Origin: Lactarius indigo
Taxonomy: Eukaryota > Basidiomycota > Agaricomycetes > Russulales > Russulaceae
DNA length: 64,000 bases
Direction of reading: 5' to 3'
Assembly (NCBI GenBank): GCA_025766275.1
Contig: JAFKAC010000042.1
Coordinates: 434,001-498,000, forward strand
A model generated the notes under the pieces. That model did no database searches. It saw only the letters and a list, made by a program, of their open reading frames with translations, and was not told the DNA's origin. The position numbers and the translations under genes are program-made. Each line of letters starts with the position of its first letter. Within the stretch, counting starts at the first letter, position 1. This document shows positions 35,101 through 47,485 of this stretch, one piece after another.

Positions 35101-35418
35101 TCGGCTCTCAAGGTGTTCGAGGGTGGTGTTCTCGTGATCACCCACAACCGCGACTTTTCCGAGTCTCTCTGCCAGGAAGTTTGGGCGATGCGGGACGGTC
35201 GTCTTGAGGCGTCTGGTCACAATTGGGTTGAGGGCCAGGGCTCAGGACCGCGGATTGACAAGAAGGATGGACCCGAGGAGGATCAGTACGACGCTATGGG
35301 GAACAAGGTAGACACGAAGAAGACGAAGAAGGTGACATCAAACGAGGCACGGAAACTCAAGAAGGAGCGTATGGCAAAGAAGAAGCGCGGCGAAGATGTC
35401 GATGACGACGACTTTTGA
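32134..35418 (+). CDS. TEF3: Translation elongation factor 3 (ABCF ATPase)
   Basis: Fungal ribosome-associated ATPase that helps release E-site tRNA during elongation. Exons 32134-32990, 33045-35008 and 35066-35418 make 1057 aa, the usual length. Order: HEAT repeats (about 1-320), four-helix bundle, then two ABC domains. ABC1 has GKNGTGKST, LSGGWKMKLALA and LLLDEPTNHLD; ABC2 has GPNGSGKST, LSGGQKVKIVLG and CLDEPTNYLD. The second Walker B region is split by intron 2. ABC2 carries the chromodomain-like insertion (YEYEVSFKG...ENIWLP). The tail is Lys-rich and ends RGEDVDDDDF. Codon use is strongly C-ending, as for highly expressed genes. Frame intact throughout. Confidence 0.97.
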
Positions 35419-37773
35419 TTTGCCACCACTGCATCTTTCTTTCTTTTTTTTTTGTACACCCATTGACCGTGCCGCGTGTGTTTGGTTTATCCTGTCTTGT
35501 TTTGTGTGCCGGTCTGTCATGACGATTATTACCATGTTTCATTCCCACTCTAGTGTACATGCATACACACTCGCGTCGACTAGTTGCTATGTTATTATAT
35601 CCCCTCGCAATGCCTATTTTTCCTTTCATGATCTCATCTCCTGGACCCGAATTAAAATTGATCATCGGACCGGATCCGCACCCATCATCAGATGGTCCCA
35701 ACTTCTTGCCCAAACCAATTACTCCTTACAGCCGTTTTCGCATCGATGGGTCATTCTCTCCAAAAGTGGCAGCAAGTCCAAGTGTGTGGCGCGGAACCGA
35801 GCCGTGCGCCGCAAATGTCGAAATGTTAATTTGCCGGGTATTTGTAATAAGTATCACTGACGTAACAACAAGATCTGATCGGACCTCGTCTTGGAATTTC
35901 ATTTCTCAGGAACGAACAAGTTGCCTTCTTTCTACGTTGGGGTACAGTATTGAAAACTCATCTAATGTAGACACTCGGGCGTCTACTCGGAGGACAACAG
36001 ACCTAGGTCCCGGAGTCATCGACTGGGTACGCCGGTCTCGGCACTCGAGGTTGATGGATTGTCGCCAAGGCACGGGGTACGTCGTTCGACGATCTCGAGA
36101 TACGGTGAGAATGCTGTGTTTACTTTACCAGAAGTTCTGTGATTCTGTGCCGGTTGGAGCATCGGAAATGTGAGCTGGGTGCGAAGCTGCTCGGCTCGAC
36201 GTGAACGTGAACGTGCAGGTGGTGCAGAACACTCACTCTGTCCAGCGAGGGGCGCATCGAGGAGGGGGCATTCCCCATTCTGTCCGACGTATTTACACAC
36301 ACCCGGCCTCGCTGGTGCATTCGCATTGGAGCCCGGCTCAGACCGACAGGCGATATACACGCTCTCAGGCCAGGGTGAATACTAGAGCTGGCTAGGCCCA
36401 TCCAGATCCTACGTGCCAGCGCAGGAAGGACTGACACAGCGTAGGGCTTGTAATTTAACTTTTACTTGGTTTGTAGGTAGGTCTCCACAGAGTCGCCCGG
36501 GGTGACCAAAGTAAAAAAAAAGCGAAAACGAGCACTGGCACGAGCGACCTGGCACTTCTGGTGCATGTGGGACTGCAGTACCTGTCGGATAATCGAATTG
36601 CTGTACCTAACCTCCGAAAATCAAACCACTCAAGCTCAAGAGCTCGCGAGGTTCGTAGCCTGGAGTGGGTAGAGTGCCGCCGCGAGTTGATGTAGCACGA
36701 TTTTTGAGTTGGCAACTCAACGGCGCTAATCTCTAACCCTGACGTTGGTATTATCTTATTCCTGCTTATCGTCAACCACCATAATGGACGTTCGCCATAG
36801 ACTACATAATGGAAAAACGTGCGAAGGACCTACCGTTCTACGAGTGAAATATCAAGGGACTTGGGTGGCGAGGTCACAGACGGTTCATGCAGAAGGTGCT
36901 CTGGAGGGATGAAAGGGACGTTGTGGTGGAGGAGGAAAATGACGATGACGATGGCCCAAGTTTCCCAGTGAATGTGGGGAGAATGCTAGTTTGGGTAGCC
37001 CGAGGACGGAGAGACTGTCAACAGTGTGGAAATATCAATGGTGGCAGAGTAGTAAGGATGCCAGTGGGAGTGTCAGAGGGACAGTCTGTTGTGCACAATT
37101 GACTGGAATTGTAGCGCCTGCTACTGTTGCCGTTGTGCAAGGGGGTGGTGGCGGGCTTGAAAAAAAATCGGACCTTCCTGATTGGGAAGTGACTAGACCC
37201 CATGCAGCGTACACATACCCTCCAAGTTAAATCCTTTCCACCAACAACAGGTACATTGACGAATGACAACGATGTTGATGTCGAAATCGACAGGGACAGC
37301 ATCGTCTGCAACCCCTGACCCCGTGATATTTCCTGTCCATCTGCACGTGATTTGAACATACCATATTTGTCTGAAAAGTGGCTGAAAAAGAAATTCCGAC
37401 GTCATGTCAAAAAATCTGGTGCCACCCCCTTGTGTACTTACAGCTCGTGTTACCATTTTTTACTTTGGTTTACACGTCACTGTATGCTAACCCTCCAGGC
37501 AAACTTGCACAGTATATTAATTACCCAATTGCCACACTCGCCAAGCAGACCTTCCTAAATTAGGGTGCGATGAGGCGTGACTGGGGTCCTGCCCGACGTT
37601 CGGGTTTACAGCAGGACAGGATGCGGTAAACCTGCTGCGGACTGCACTTTGCTGTGCTTCCTGCACGTGCCGGTTCCCGTAGTCGTCCGCGGGTATAATA
37701 TCCCGCGAATCGTAATACCCTTGTCGCTTTCTTCCCTCATTACCACTCCATTCCATCCCCCAGACTACTACAG
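35419..37773. other. Intergenic region, no gene recognised
   Basis: 2.35 kb. It begins with the EF3 3' flank (TTTCTTTCTTTTTTTTT) and ends with the M50B promoter, rich in TTCCCTCATTACC. Open frames here are short and share no recognisable motif. No tRNA-like fold or repeat was noticed. Confidence 0.5.
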
Positions 37774-39291
37774 ATGCCTTTGTTATACCCTCACGAATAT
37801 GATACCTCTCACGAATTAGCCGCGCGTAGCTTTGGCTCTCAGATAACCCCCAACGCGACGCAGCGCACGACGCTCATCATCGCGGGCTGCTATATCATCA
37901 TCATTGGTATCCTATGGTGCGTCCCACTCCCTTCTCTCCATCAGAAAGGTGTTGATATTGACATCAACGTTTCGGTAGGCATGTTCCATATCTGAACTTT
38001 ATCAGTGGGTCTCGTTCCCTCTCTTTTGTCTATTTCCTTGTCGTTTTCGCTCACCGGCTGGGGTCGTCGGTGATCATTTAGTTTACCCGTTCAAGTGCGT
38101 TCTCCTTCCTCTTCTTTCTAATGGCAAAACTGAGTTGTCGCTTTACCATTTTCAGGCTGCTCACGGTCGGTTTCCATGAGGTACTGTACCGGTCTTCCTT
38201 GCGATGAGGATTTAGGGGCTGACTTGTCGGGGCGGTTACAGATGAGCCATGCATTCGTGGGCGTGCTCACGTGCGCGCACATCCACTCGATCGAGCTTGA
38301 TCGTGCGTCTCCCTTCTCCCTAGTCAATTATTAAACGACGCTAGCTGACCCGTACGGATAGCGGACGAGGGCGGTGCAACGAGCATGTCTGGCGGTATCC
38401 CCTGGCTCACGCTCCCTGCTGGTTACCTCGGCTCGGGCCTGATCGGCGCGGCCCTCATCGCGTGCGGGTTCGACACCGATGCCAGCAAGGTCGCCAGCCT
38501 GGTCCTCGCCGTCTTTTTCCTCTTTACGCTCTGGTGGGCACGCCGCAATCTCCTGTGCGTTTGTTTTTTTTTGTTCCCTCTTGGGTGGCGGAGGTAGGCT
38601 GATTTTGGCTGTTAGGACCTGGGTGCTGTTACTGGGCATGTCTGGCTTGATCATCCTGTTTTGGTTTGTCAAGGGCGGTGTTGCACTGCGTTACCTCGTG
38701 GGTCTCTCTTACTGCGTGCGCGTATACAGCTCATCGAGGGTGTGGTAGGTACTGTTCATCGGTGTCATGTCGTGTTTGTACGTGCTTTGGGACGTCATCG
38801 GTGGGTATTCGTATCTTCGGGGATTGGGCCAGCAACTAATTGAATTTCTCTATATAGATGACACCATCGCGCGCAAAGTGAACTCGTCCGACGCATCTGC
38901 GTTCGCAAAGATCTGCGGGTGCTTCCCTTCTCAAGGTAATCCTCACCCCTTTTATTTCCTCGCGCCCTTTTTTTTTTTGCGATACTGACAAGTTTTGTCG
39001 CCCGACTCAAAGTGTGGGGCGTCATATGGCTCATCATCGCCTTTTGTTTCTTCGTTATCGGTGTTTTGGTCGGCATCATCGCATTCAAGGTAAGTCTTGA
39101 TACCCCTTCCCTGAGACGTATAAATGACACATCCATCGTGACTTGTGTAGGAAACGGCTGCCGAACAAGCAGAGGACGCGAAGCACTTTTTACCCACGCC
39201 GGGCACGAGCAGCGCGCTCGCGCTGCCGGTAGCTACGCCGCTGGCATTACTCGCTGGTGTGCTGTCGTCCGCGGCTCTCGCGTTGCTGTGA
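37774..39291 (+). CDS. M50B-like integral membrane peptidase
   Basis: Eleven exons: 37774-37916, 37979-38004, 38082-38094, 38156-38180, 38242-38302, 38362-38554, 38616-38697, 38749-38800, 38858-38935, 39013-39089 and 39151-39291. They give 296 aa and all phases agree. Several hydrophobic helices: TLIIAGCYIIIIGILW, then LTLPAGYLGSGLIGAALIA, and others up to VWGVIWLIIAFCFFVIGVLV. The HExxH zinc motif is HEMSH, preceded by FKLLTVGF, as in the peptidase M50B-like family. DPDEGGATSMSGG follows, as in those proteins. It presumably sits in an internal membrane; substrate unknown. The exons of 13 and 25 nt are unusually small, and the intron after 38180 splits HE from MSH. Confidence 0.85.
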
Positions 39292-39747
39292 TCGCGCACG
39301 TTAGTTTGGACCTATATGATAATAGCATGGACTGGAGATATTTGTAGCATTGTCCTTTTTTTTTTGTTTGGTCGTGTACTGTATTATGTGCATTGCCTAT
39401 TGCAAGCGCGCGCTCTTTTACACGATCACAGTAGAACCCGCAGTACTAGATGAGGATGTCTTTTTGTGTTTGAACAAAAATGGCCGAGAGCTTGGCCGAG
39501 AGCATATCCTGGAGACCGGGGGGGCTTTAATGGTACAAAACCCACGCGATTGATTTGTAGAAGTCAGAGAGATCTCACCAATTCACCAAGGGGGGCCGCT
39601 GTTGCTGACCAGGAAAGTAGCGATGTATTACGTAATACCTTGATCCGAGTCTCGGGCGGGCGGCAGACGAGTATGTCATTGGGTCATCTCCCACGCTGGC
39701 GGTTTTCACCACGCGTGTCGCCTGCCAGTCGCGGGCCATATTTCACC
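39292..39747. promoter_or_regulatory. M50B 3' flank and NTH1 promoter
   Basis: 456 bp with a T run at 39357-39365. A small duplication, GGCCGAGAGCTTGGCCGAGAGC, lies at 39482-39503. An in-frame open stretch extends upstream of the NTH1 ATG but has no conserved content, so the start was set at 39748. Confidence 0.4.
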
Positions 39748-41202
39748 ATGAAGAGACGCAGTGGCTCGTCGACGCGATCGACGCGTCTCCTCGCGCAGAA
39801 AAGCTCAGCTGACCAATCAGTCACCCTGTTCAAGCTCGAAGATCCCGACGACGAGCACTTGGACGCGCCAGATCCTTCCGTGTCGGGACGCCATTCGAAG
39901 CGCATCAAGGTCGAGGCCAAAGTTAAAACTGAGCTTCTTGTCCCGACCAAGGACGACGACGACGAAGAGGCTCTCAGAGGGAGCAAGAAGAGGGCCAAAG
40001 CAAAGGGAAAGGCCAAGGAGATCAAGCGGGCCCTGGACACCCCGCACCCAGCGCCCGCGCACTGGCGCGAGACATACGATGCGATTCGGGAGATGCGCAC
40101 GCGTTTCCTTGCGCCTGTCGACACGATGGGCTGCGACACTGCCAAGTGGAAGGAGACGGACCCACGGGTGCGCCCTTCCTCTTCCCAGACTTTTTTTTTC
40201 AAGGTATTGACACCCGGGCAGAACAAGCGCTTCGCGACGCTCATCTCGCTCATGCTTTCCTCGCAGACCAAGGACGAGGTGACAGACGCAGCGGTCGACA
40301 AGCTACGCGCGGCGCTCGGCGGCACACTCAGCCTCGACGCGATACTCGCTGCTGAGGAGCACGTCATCGCCGACTGCATCAGCAAGGTAGGGTTCTGGCG
40401 CCGAAAGACACAGTTAGTCCACCCTTTTACCCCTCTCAACCGAACAGTTTCTCGTATGAAGGGATCGATTTAGGTACATAAAGCAGGCGGCGCAGCGCCT
40501 GCGAGATGAGTTCGACTCGGACGTCCCGAGGACCGTCGATGAGTTGTGCTCGCTGCCTGGCGTGGGTCCCAAAATGGCTTTTTTGTGCTTACACGCTGCC
40601 TGGGATATGTGCGTTATCATAACTTTTCTGTCGCATTGTGCTGGGCTGAATAATTGGCCGATATTAGAAACGTGGGTATCGGCGTAGACGTTCATGTGCA
40701 GCGCATCACCAACAGGCTCGGATGGCATAAGCCCCCTACAAAGAACCCCGAAGAAACCAGGTGAGAAGAAACTCGACTGTTCTGGCTCTCACTGAAGGTT
40801 TTCTTGTTTGCTTTTCACGTGTTGAATGTAGACTCAACCTGCAGTCGTGGCTGCCCACCGAATTTCACAAGGAGATAAACCATCTCCTGGTCGGCTTTGG
40901 TCAGGTCTGTCATTCGGTCCAGGTCTGCGCTCCGCCTCCGTTTACGAAGCGAATAGGTCGTTTGTCTTCCCATAGGCCCCAAGTGCAACATTTGCACGCT
41001 GAGCGCGCTGAATCTCTGCCCAAGTGCTCAGACGGTCGCAAAATCAAAGGTTCGGAAAACTACCGCGGTAAAACCAGAATCTGGCCCCAAAATCGAGATC
41101 GCCATTGAGGAGACGGCGGCGCCTGCTCTCCCAAAAGCGGAACCTGCGTCACCTTGCCTGAGTGCGCTGTCAAGCCTCACGCCCGAGCCAGAGGGTCCAT
41201 AG
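39748..41202 (+). CDS. NTH1: Endonuclease III homologue (DNA glycosylase/AP lyase)
   Basis: Base-excision repair enzyme that removes oxidised pyrimidines and cuts AP sites. Exons 39748-40167, 40204-40412, 40474-40608, 40668-40760, 40832-40904 and 40957-41202 give 391 aa. The N-terminal 110 residues are basic with nuclear-localisation-like [12 protein letters not shown]. The helix-hairpin-helix is LPGVGPKMA, whose Lys is the catalytic nucleophile; the catalytic Asp is in GVDVHV. The C-terminal [4Fe-4S] cluster is [19 protein letters not shown] (CX6CX2CX7C). The first intron as drawn is only 36 bp and has no stop in frame, so it may be retained, adding 12 residues. A C-terminal tail of about 50 residues follows the cluster. 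Confidence 0.93.
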
Positions 41203-41437
41203 GTTGTCTTTTTTCACCCGTTAGGTTGGCGACCTGTCTGCCGGTACCCATTTTAACCACGTTGTACCTAACGAGTTACGCCCAGTCCAAAAACCTCATT
41301 GCGGAATATCGGCGTGACCCATAATGCGCGACACCTATGGCGTTTGAGCCCATTTACTCACGGGAGCTAGTACATTCAACCACCGGAATACTCGCAAATA
41401 ACTCCCGCGGTAATACATCATCAGGAACGAAATTCAA
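41203..41437. other. Convergent spacer, NTH1 / CHAT pseudogene
   Basis: 235 bp between two convergent 3' ends. No motif of note. Confidence 0.4.
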
Positions 41438-44400
41438 TTATCTCTCCAGGGTGATCCGTCTCGTCCTTCGTAGCTTCATCACCGCGAACCGGAGGGCTTT
41501 CGCAGGTCTTTCGTGATACGGTATCCCCTGTTCTCGTCTAAAAGTTGAGAACAACGCCTTGTAAAAATATCCCGCCAGGTCTCGTCCGTCTTCATCCACC
41601 ATCGCCCACATTGTCCCGACTATATTCCTTAAATCGCAGTACTGGACTTCAACTGCAAGATGCAGTACCTCATCGACAATAGCTTTCTTCAGTCACTTCA
41701 GCTGTCTGGCAAGCAGAGAGAAGTGCGAATTCGGCAGTAGGGAGATGCGAGTGCACGATCTCGAGTGGCGTGAGGCGCTCACCTCCGTAAAGTTCGAATC
41801 AGGCCTCGAACGGTTTACCTGCCTCCACTGTACCATGACACGCGAAGTGAATGAATTGGTGGTAATGGAAGCCATCGATGACCGCGTCCGGTGTCGTGGT
41901 TTCTGCGACGAGGCTTGTCACATCGGTAGCGAGAGCCTGGACGACTTGGATCTCGCCTCCCACGGTTGGAAGAGACGAGTCAGGCTGAGCTACGAGAATT
42001 AGGGAAGGTCGATTCAAAGATCGTGAACCGAAACCGCAATCACAAGATTGGATAAGTGCAGACAGCGTTGGTATAGGAACAAATGTAGAGATCCAAAAAA
42101 TAGCGCGTCTTCTCGCCTTTTTTTTTGGATCCATATTTATTCCGGGATACATATCAAAGATACAGACCGGTCGTAGCGTGACCCACTATATTTGTGAAAC
42201 GCGCATTGACCATGAAAGGTGCCCCCGAATCGTACGTAAATAACCTAAGTTCAGAGAAGGATTAGAGAGTTGGCACCATGAGGGAAGCTGGTATACAGTC
42301 GCACGAAGCGTACCCTTACCTAGTCGGGTTCAGGAGGCACGTTCAGGAGAAGACCGGATTCCGGCTTCGAGAGCGCACGAGTCTGGTCGAGAATTAAGAG
42401 TCCCCCCACGCCTTCGCTGGCATGGTAGCACGGGGCCCTTGCGGACCCCGCCCTCTGACATTGTCCCAACCCTAGACGTTCTGAGTCCATGGATACAACT
42501 TAAGCAACTACACCCAGTGTGTTACCTGGGAGCCACCGACAGTGGATTTTGTCCTCTCGAGCCCAACACCCGGTTCTCCCGGAGTGTGGCTACGGTCCAG
42601 ACACCCTTCCCGTAACCCGGCAGCCGGTTCGGTAATTCCCAAAGGCTCGGATCCCCGTAAACTGTCCAAGCTCACTGTCTCGCAGGGGCCGCAACCAGTG
42701 TGAAGTCGTGGCACTCTAGGCCACACTGGAGTTTGGGTGATCCCTACTAACATCCTGCTGGAAGAAACACCACAGCAGGAGAGGGGTAGCCTGTCCTTAT
42801 CGGTCAGCTTGTTATCACTCCCGATTCACCCTCTTTTCGTCCCCTACCCACAATTGTGAACCCTTTCGGGATCTGGGATAATTGGCGTATTACGCCGTGT
42901 TCAAGCCTCACCCCCCCTTCACGGCGGTTGGATCATTGGCTGCGCCACCAAAGACGGTGGGGGCATCGTCACCCCCCTGAGGAACCCCCCTCTCTACACC
43001 CCACCACCCGTCACCCCTCCCCTAAAAGAAGCACCCCGTGTGAAAGGGGTGGCACCTGGCATCCTCGAGGCACTTGCCCCTCCGCACAGCATGACTTAGA
43101 CAAGGGGAAACCCACCCCCCTGCCCCATTCTTGAGCGCAAGTGGCGTCGTCAAGCACCGACATTAACCCCCCGACTAAGGGGGGACCAAGCTATCAGAGG
43201 CAACTGGCGTCATAGAGGCGGGCCTCTCAGCACAGAAGACTGGTGTAGGGTGCCGGTATCCCCGCTGTGAACCCCCTTTACTAAGGAGGGACTCCTCACC
43301 GTTAGACACAGCGACCCCTTCCCAAGAAGTTGAAACGAAGAGGAAATATGAAGGGGCCCAAAAGTGAAGGGGATAGTCCAATTAAATAGTGGAGAAGAGA
43401 GGGGAGAAACTCCTCGAAAACACCCCCTTCCTTGACGGGATGGTGGTGGTAAGAGAAAGAGAAGGGGTACGGCACATCTTGCCTTCGTCGGATGGGATTG
43501 GACCCACGGTATGGAGAAGAAAGGGAAAAAAACACGGATGTCGGGCACCACCAAATGCGGGACTGTTCTAGTACACAAAACTGACGGGGTCTGTTGATAA
43601 CGGGTTCGCCAATGAGCTCGTAAAGCTCTGCGAGAACAGAGGCAAGGCTCTCACCGTAATTACTTGAATCGAGTCCGTGTTAGTGTCTCGAGTCCAATAA
43701 TCTGTCCTTTAGCGCGTTCGCACGCTGGTAGAAATCATGAGGGGTTAGGATGTGGGAGGTAGACGTGGTTTACGATAATCACAGGACCAGAAGAGGCGGC
43801 AGAACGGTGTGTATCGAACGACGGAGGTTTCAGAAAGCAGTCGAAGCTCGGCAAGACTTGAATTTGTGAAATGAGCTCGTCGCGCTCCTTCAAAAGCCTA
43901 CGTTGCTTTAAAAGGAGGCGACTAAATGGGTCCACTATTCTGAGGCTGTTGGCTGCGCCATTACTCATGCTTATTTTTTGTGGCTCGGCGGGATGGACTT
44001 GGTGAGGTGAGCTCCTCAAGGTCTCGGTTGACAGCTGCAAACTCGTTTCCTAAATGTTGGTCTGTTTCGAGAAGTTGATCAACTGAAGTTACGCTCAGTG
44101 AAGTACGAAGGCGATGCATCTCAGACCAGAGTAAGGTTCTCCCTCTTTCAAGAGTCTCAACTGTTTCCTTGTGTCTAAGCAGGTCGACCAAATACGAGGC
44201 ATAGTTAAGCGGCATGCTGTGAGAGTCGTCTGACATGGCGAGCGTGGCATACGGTAGCTTCAAAGTCGGCGCAAAAGGTAGGGTGTCTCGCATCAATGAC
44301 ATAGCGCCCTCGTATGACGTAGAGACGGAGGGGTGTTGGGCACACCGCGTGAGAATAGCCCATGAACACGCAGACCCGAATCGACCAGGCACGCCCGCAT

Positions 44401-45506
44401 GTCCGTCCTCGGCACACTGGGAGAGTAGTTCCAGCGCTTCATCCATGTCTTGCGTATGATGACCTATAAAGGGCTCATAGCGGATAATCAAAGATTGTGA
44501 AGGCCGACGAAGTGTCCTGAAGCGCAGGGACTTTGGTAACGAATACCCAAGAACTTGACAGTCTGTGTCGATCGACTCATTAAAGTACTCGATCTTGTTT
44601 GTGCGGTGGAATACTATTTCGAGGATGGTGCCGAATTTTTCGAGAATGTGTGGCACAAACTGATGCCTTATAGTAGGTGAAGGAAGTATGGCTCGGCCTT
44701 TTTCGATAGCTTCGTCGATTCTCGTTATGTCATCGTCGCAGATTCCAGAGAGAGGTTTCTCAAGACTCATGGAGAGCCGTCCTCTTGAGCATCGGACCGA
44801 GTTCCAGATCGTCATGTTGGTACTCCCCCGGGCCAGAAGACACCACTAGTACTAGCTGAGCCAGCTGTGAATTTCTAGACAATGTTCCGACACCTTCCGA
44901 GTCGATAGAACAGAAGTAATAGTACCGATGCTCTGCGCTCTTTTCCAGGGCTTTGACGAGAGCAAGATGAAAAGGTTCAATACGAGCAAGAAAACGGGCA
45001 CGAGATGAGCTAAGAAAGGCACAGACGCGAGATATTGCCTCTTCTGGATATTCCGGTATCTGATGCGCTTTCGATCGGGCCACTGCCAGTGCTGTCACCT
45101 GTCGAACGGGGGCAGTATCTACGTAATATTCATCATGACTGTCTCGGGGAGAGCCGAAAGTAATAAATCCATCAGGGATGGACGCAACTTCCTCATAATC
45201 ACGATTCACAAAAGTCATTAAAAAGCGAGCGCTGAGACACATGGGAAGGGCGAAGTGAACTGCTCGTAGTTCTGGTTTGTGCGTCATCGCCAGTCGTAGG
45301 CACTTGATAACTTGGTCCAAGGGTTGATCCAAGACCCACGGGCGGATTTGGGATGAAACCACTCTGGCGAAGAAGGTGATGGAGCTTAAGCAAGTATTGT
45401 CTCCATCCGACGCATCCGACGTGAGGAGTTCGTGGCAGAGGACCGCCATCTCTTCAATGTTCTGCACTACGTCTCTGGATCCCGAATCTACCTGGAGTGC
45501 CAACAT
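41438..45506 (-). pseudogene. CHAT-TPR protein, copy 1 (stop codon plus 1.36 kb insertion)
   Basis: Large minus-strand gene with an N-terminal TPR-like helical region followed by a CHAT domain (caspase-like peptidase fold). The N-terminal frames (45506-44760, then 44815-43961, then 44040-43735) lie in different phases, so introns or frameshifts join them. CHAT motifs: a start like RLLLKQRRLLKERDELISQI, GPVIIVN, then HFACHGTVEAGKPFE with the catalytic His and LSACQTAE with the catalytic Cys, the latter after a frame change. A TGA at 41799-41801 follows GKPFEA. The domain is also cut by the insertion at 42120-43480; without it the frames on either side would be continuous. Related to 58738-61421. 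Confidence 0.8.
42115..43485 (-). mobile_element. 1.36 kb insertion with poly(A) tract in CHAT copy 1
   Basis: Read on the minus strand, the insert ends GGAATAAATATGGATCC followed by nine A, with AATAAA (42136-42141) about ten bases before the A run. The host bases GCCTT occur on both sides (42115-42119 and 43481-43485). The wider CT(C/T)GCCTT match makes this a likely short target duplication. These are marks of a retroposed RNA. The body (42127-43480) has no long open frame in either strand, is G-rich on the minus strand, and resembles no family I know. It could be a 5'-truncated LINE tail, a SINE-like element or a retroposed non-coding transcript. Confidence 0.65.
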
Positions 45507-47485
45507 ACTCCCCCAGCGCCGTTGTGACTACATGGCACGAGAGTGGGAGGGGTATCGATTCCGTGAAATGAAAAATGGACTTGTCAAGACCGAGCAGAGG
45601 TAGTGGCCCCACTGCCACTGCCTGGTACGGGTGAGAGCCCAGTAATAATACGGCCCGCGTTACACGAGGACGAGGTTATTGTGACTCATCAAACGAGCAG
45701 GGGGTAATACGTTCAAGTTCAAGTTATGCCGTGCCGTAAGGCACCAGTTTTCCTCATTCGCTCCCAGTTTTAACCTCCGGTCTCTGCCATCGTCGGACCC
45801 CCAGACCTTTGACCATTTCCTTCGACCTCTTTTCCCAGTCACTGTGTTCCACCACCTGTCTACCTGATTACTAGCAACTCCTTGTTCAAGTTGTCTATCT
45901 AGGATGGCCCCCTTTCAAATCCTCGTTATACGTTCCTAGTCTAACTGTGAAGCTAATGTGCTCGCGATCTCAACCACGGGAATATCGGACTGCCATACAG
46001 TGCCTACTCCTGCAGTGTTCACCTTTGCTTCCATTGAGACTTCGAGCTTCACTGGCATGTCGTATTGCCGTGTCTGACTCCATTTCGGTCTAGTCCGATC
46101 GTACCTTCACCCTTGGCTCTCCTATGCCGCTGCTTGTCCCCTTCGCTCGTCTTCACACGCCTTCGCCTCCGCTTAACCATACGTTTGACTTCTGCTCAGG
46201 TGCGGCCGCACTCAAGCCCCGGGTGCTGCAAGATCTCCGCGCTTTCCTGACTCGGCCCGCAATCGTTATCACATTCTCTGTTCCTTCCCTAATTTTCTCA
46301 TTAAAGTCTCTGGCCGCTTGTCACACACTCCCCCCATCCCATTATTTGGGGTCCCATCTACGCGCTGCATAGTGCGAAAAAACGAATAGGGCTGCCCGCG
46401 ATTAAGTCACGAGAAACACGTGCGAAGGAGAATGAGAACTTCAGCGCGGGTGGTCTTCGTGCTTTTGCAACTGGATATAAGCAAGGATGAGAAATTGTTA
46501 GGGAGCGACATGAAAATCTACACAGCGTCCGTGATTGCGCCTCAAACGCCCGCGACAATTCGGTAGGACCATGCATCGGGTCAAAGAGGGCCACCCCTCA
46601 AGCTTGTTGAACCTCTGCATTCTTGCAGTATTCCATCGAACGCGGCGGGCTTGTATAGCCCATACAGCAATAGTTCATGCCGGGAGGGGACCTTGCGTGG
46701 AAGCCAGCGAATACTACACCGCCACGGAGGTCAACTCTCGTGCCTGGATGACGGGCAGATAATTCGGCGGGGTGATTTGCCTCTCCTATCTCCTTCCTCG
46801 TACGTCGCTGTTACTAGCTTCATTTCGTTCGTTCGTTCTTCTCGGCCCACATCAGGAAATACAATGGTTCTATGCCATTATAATCTTCATTTGAAGCCAA
46901 AAAGGAGTTGATAGAGGAAACGCTCAACTGAGGTGGTGAGCCTCCACGGCGAGGCCAAGAAATATACAGAATGCAGCATTCACGTAGTCCCGAATGCGAT
47001 TTTCAACTGTATTCTAACTTAAGCACCCCGTTCGGGATAACTTATGGGGCGTCATTCACGGAAAATACGGTTCTCTCTCCATGAGAATGAATCGCAGGTT
47101 CAAAAAAGAAAGACAACTCGGCTACATGGCGTGCACCACACAGCATAGAGAGTTATCCGTGTTCCGATCGACGTGAATATACTGGGTCTCAACGAAAATG
47201 CCCCCACGGTACGCCATCGTGTCTCTGTTGTTCTATACTCATCGACCAGATTCACGCAACTTTCAGGGTCCGAGAACACGGTTTCAAGATGGCCGAAAGT
47301 ATGGCCCATCCTTCAAGATCGCCAGATTGACACTTGATCTCCCAGTAGATTGTACCTGTGCTTCGAAACCGGAGCGACTGAGCCGACAAACATAGCTAAC
47401 TCATGGGTCTACTCTTGACGCACTTATTTTTCCCCTTCGTTTCGTCCCTCAGTAAATTAAATTGCCCCGCCTCACATCCACGTCG
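45507..47485. other. Intergenic region, no gene recognised
   Basis: Nearly 2 kb upstream of the CHAT copy and downstream of THI20. Frames are short (under about 90 codons) and unpatterned. C/T-rich stretches at 46100-46170 may belong to a promoter. Nothing repeat-like was noticed. Confidence 0.45.

Noticed and set aside
42508..42753. An 81-codon frame inside the poly(A)-tailed insertion
   Set aside because: Too short, no motif, no ATG context, and surrounded by stops in all frames.
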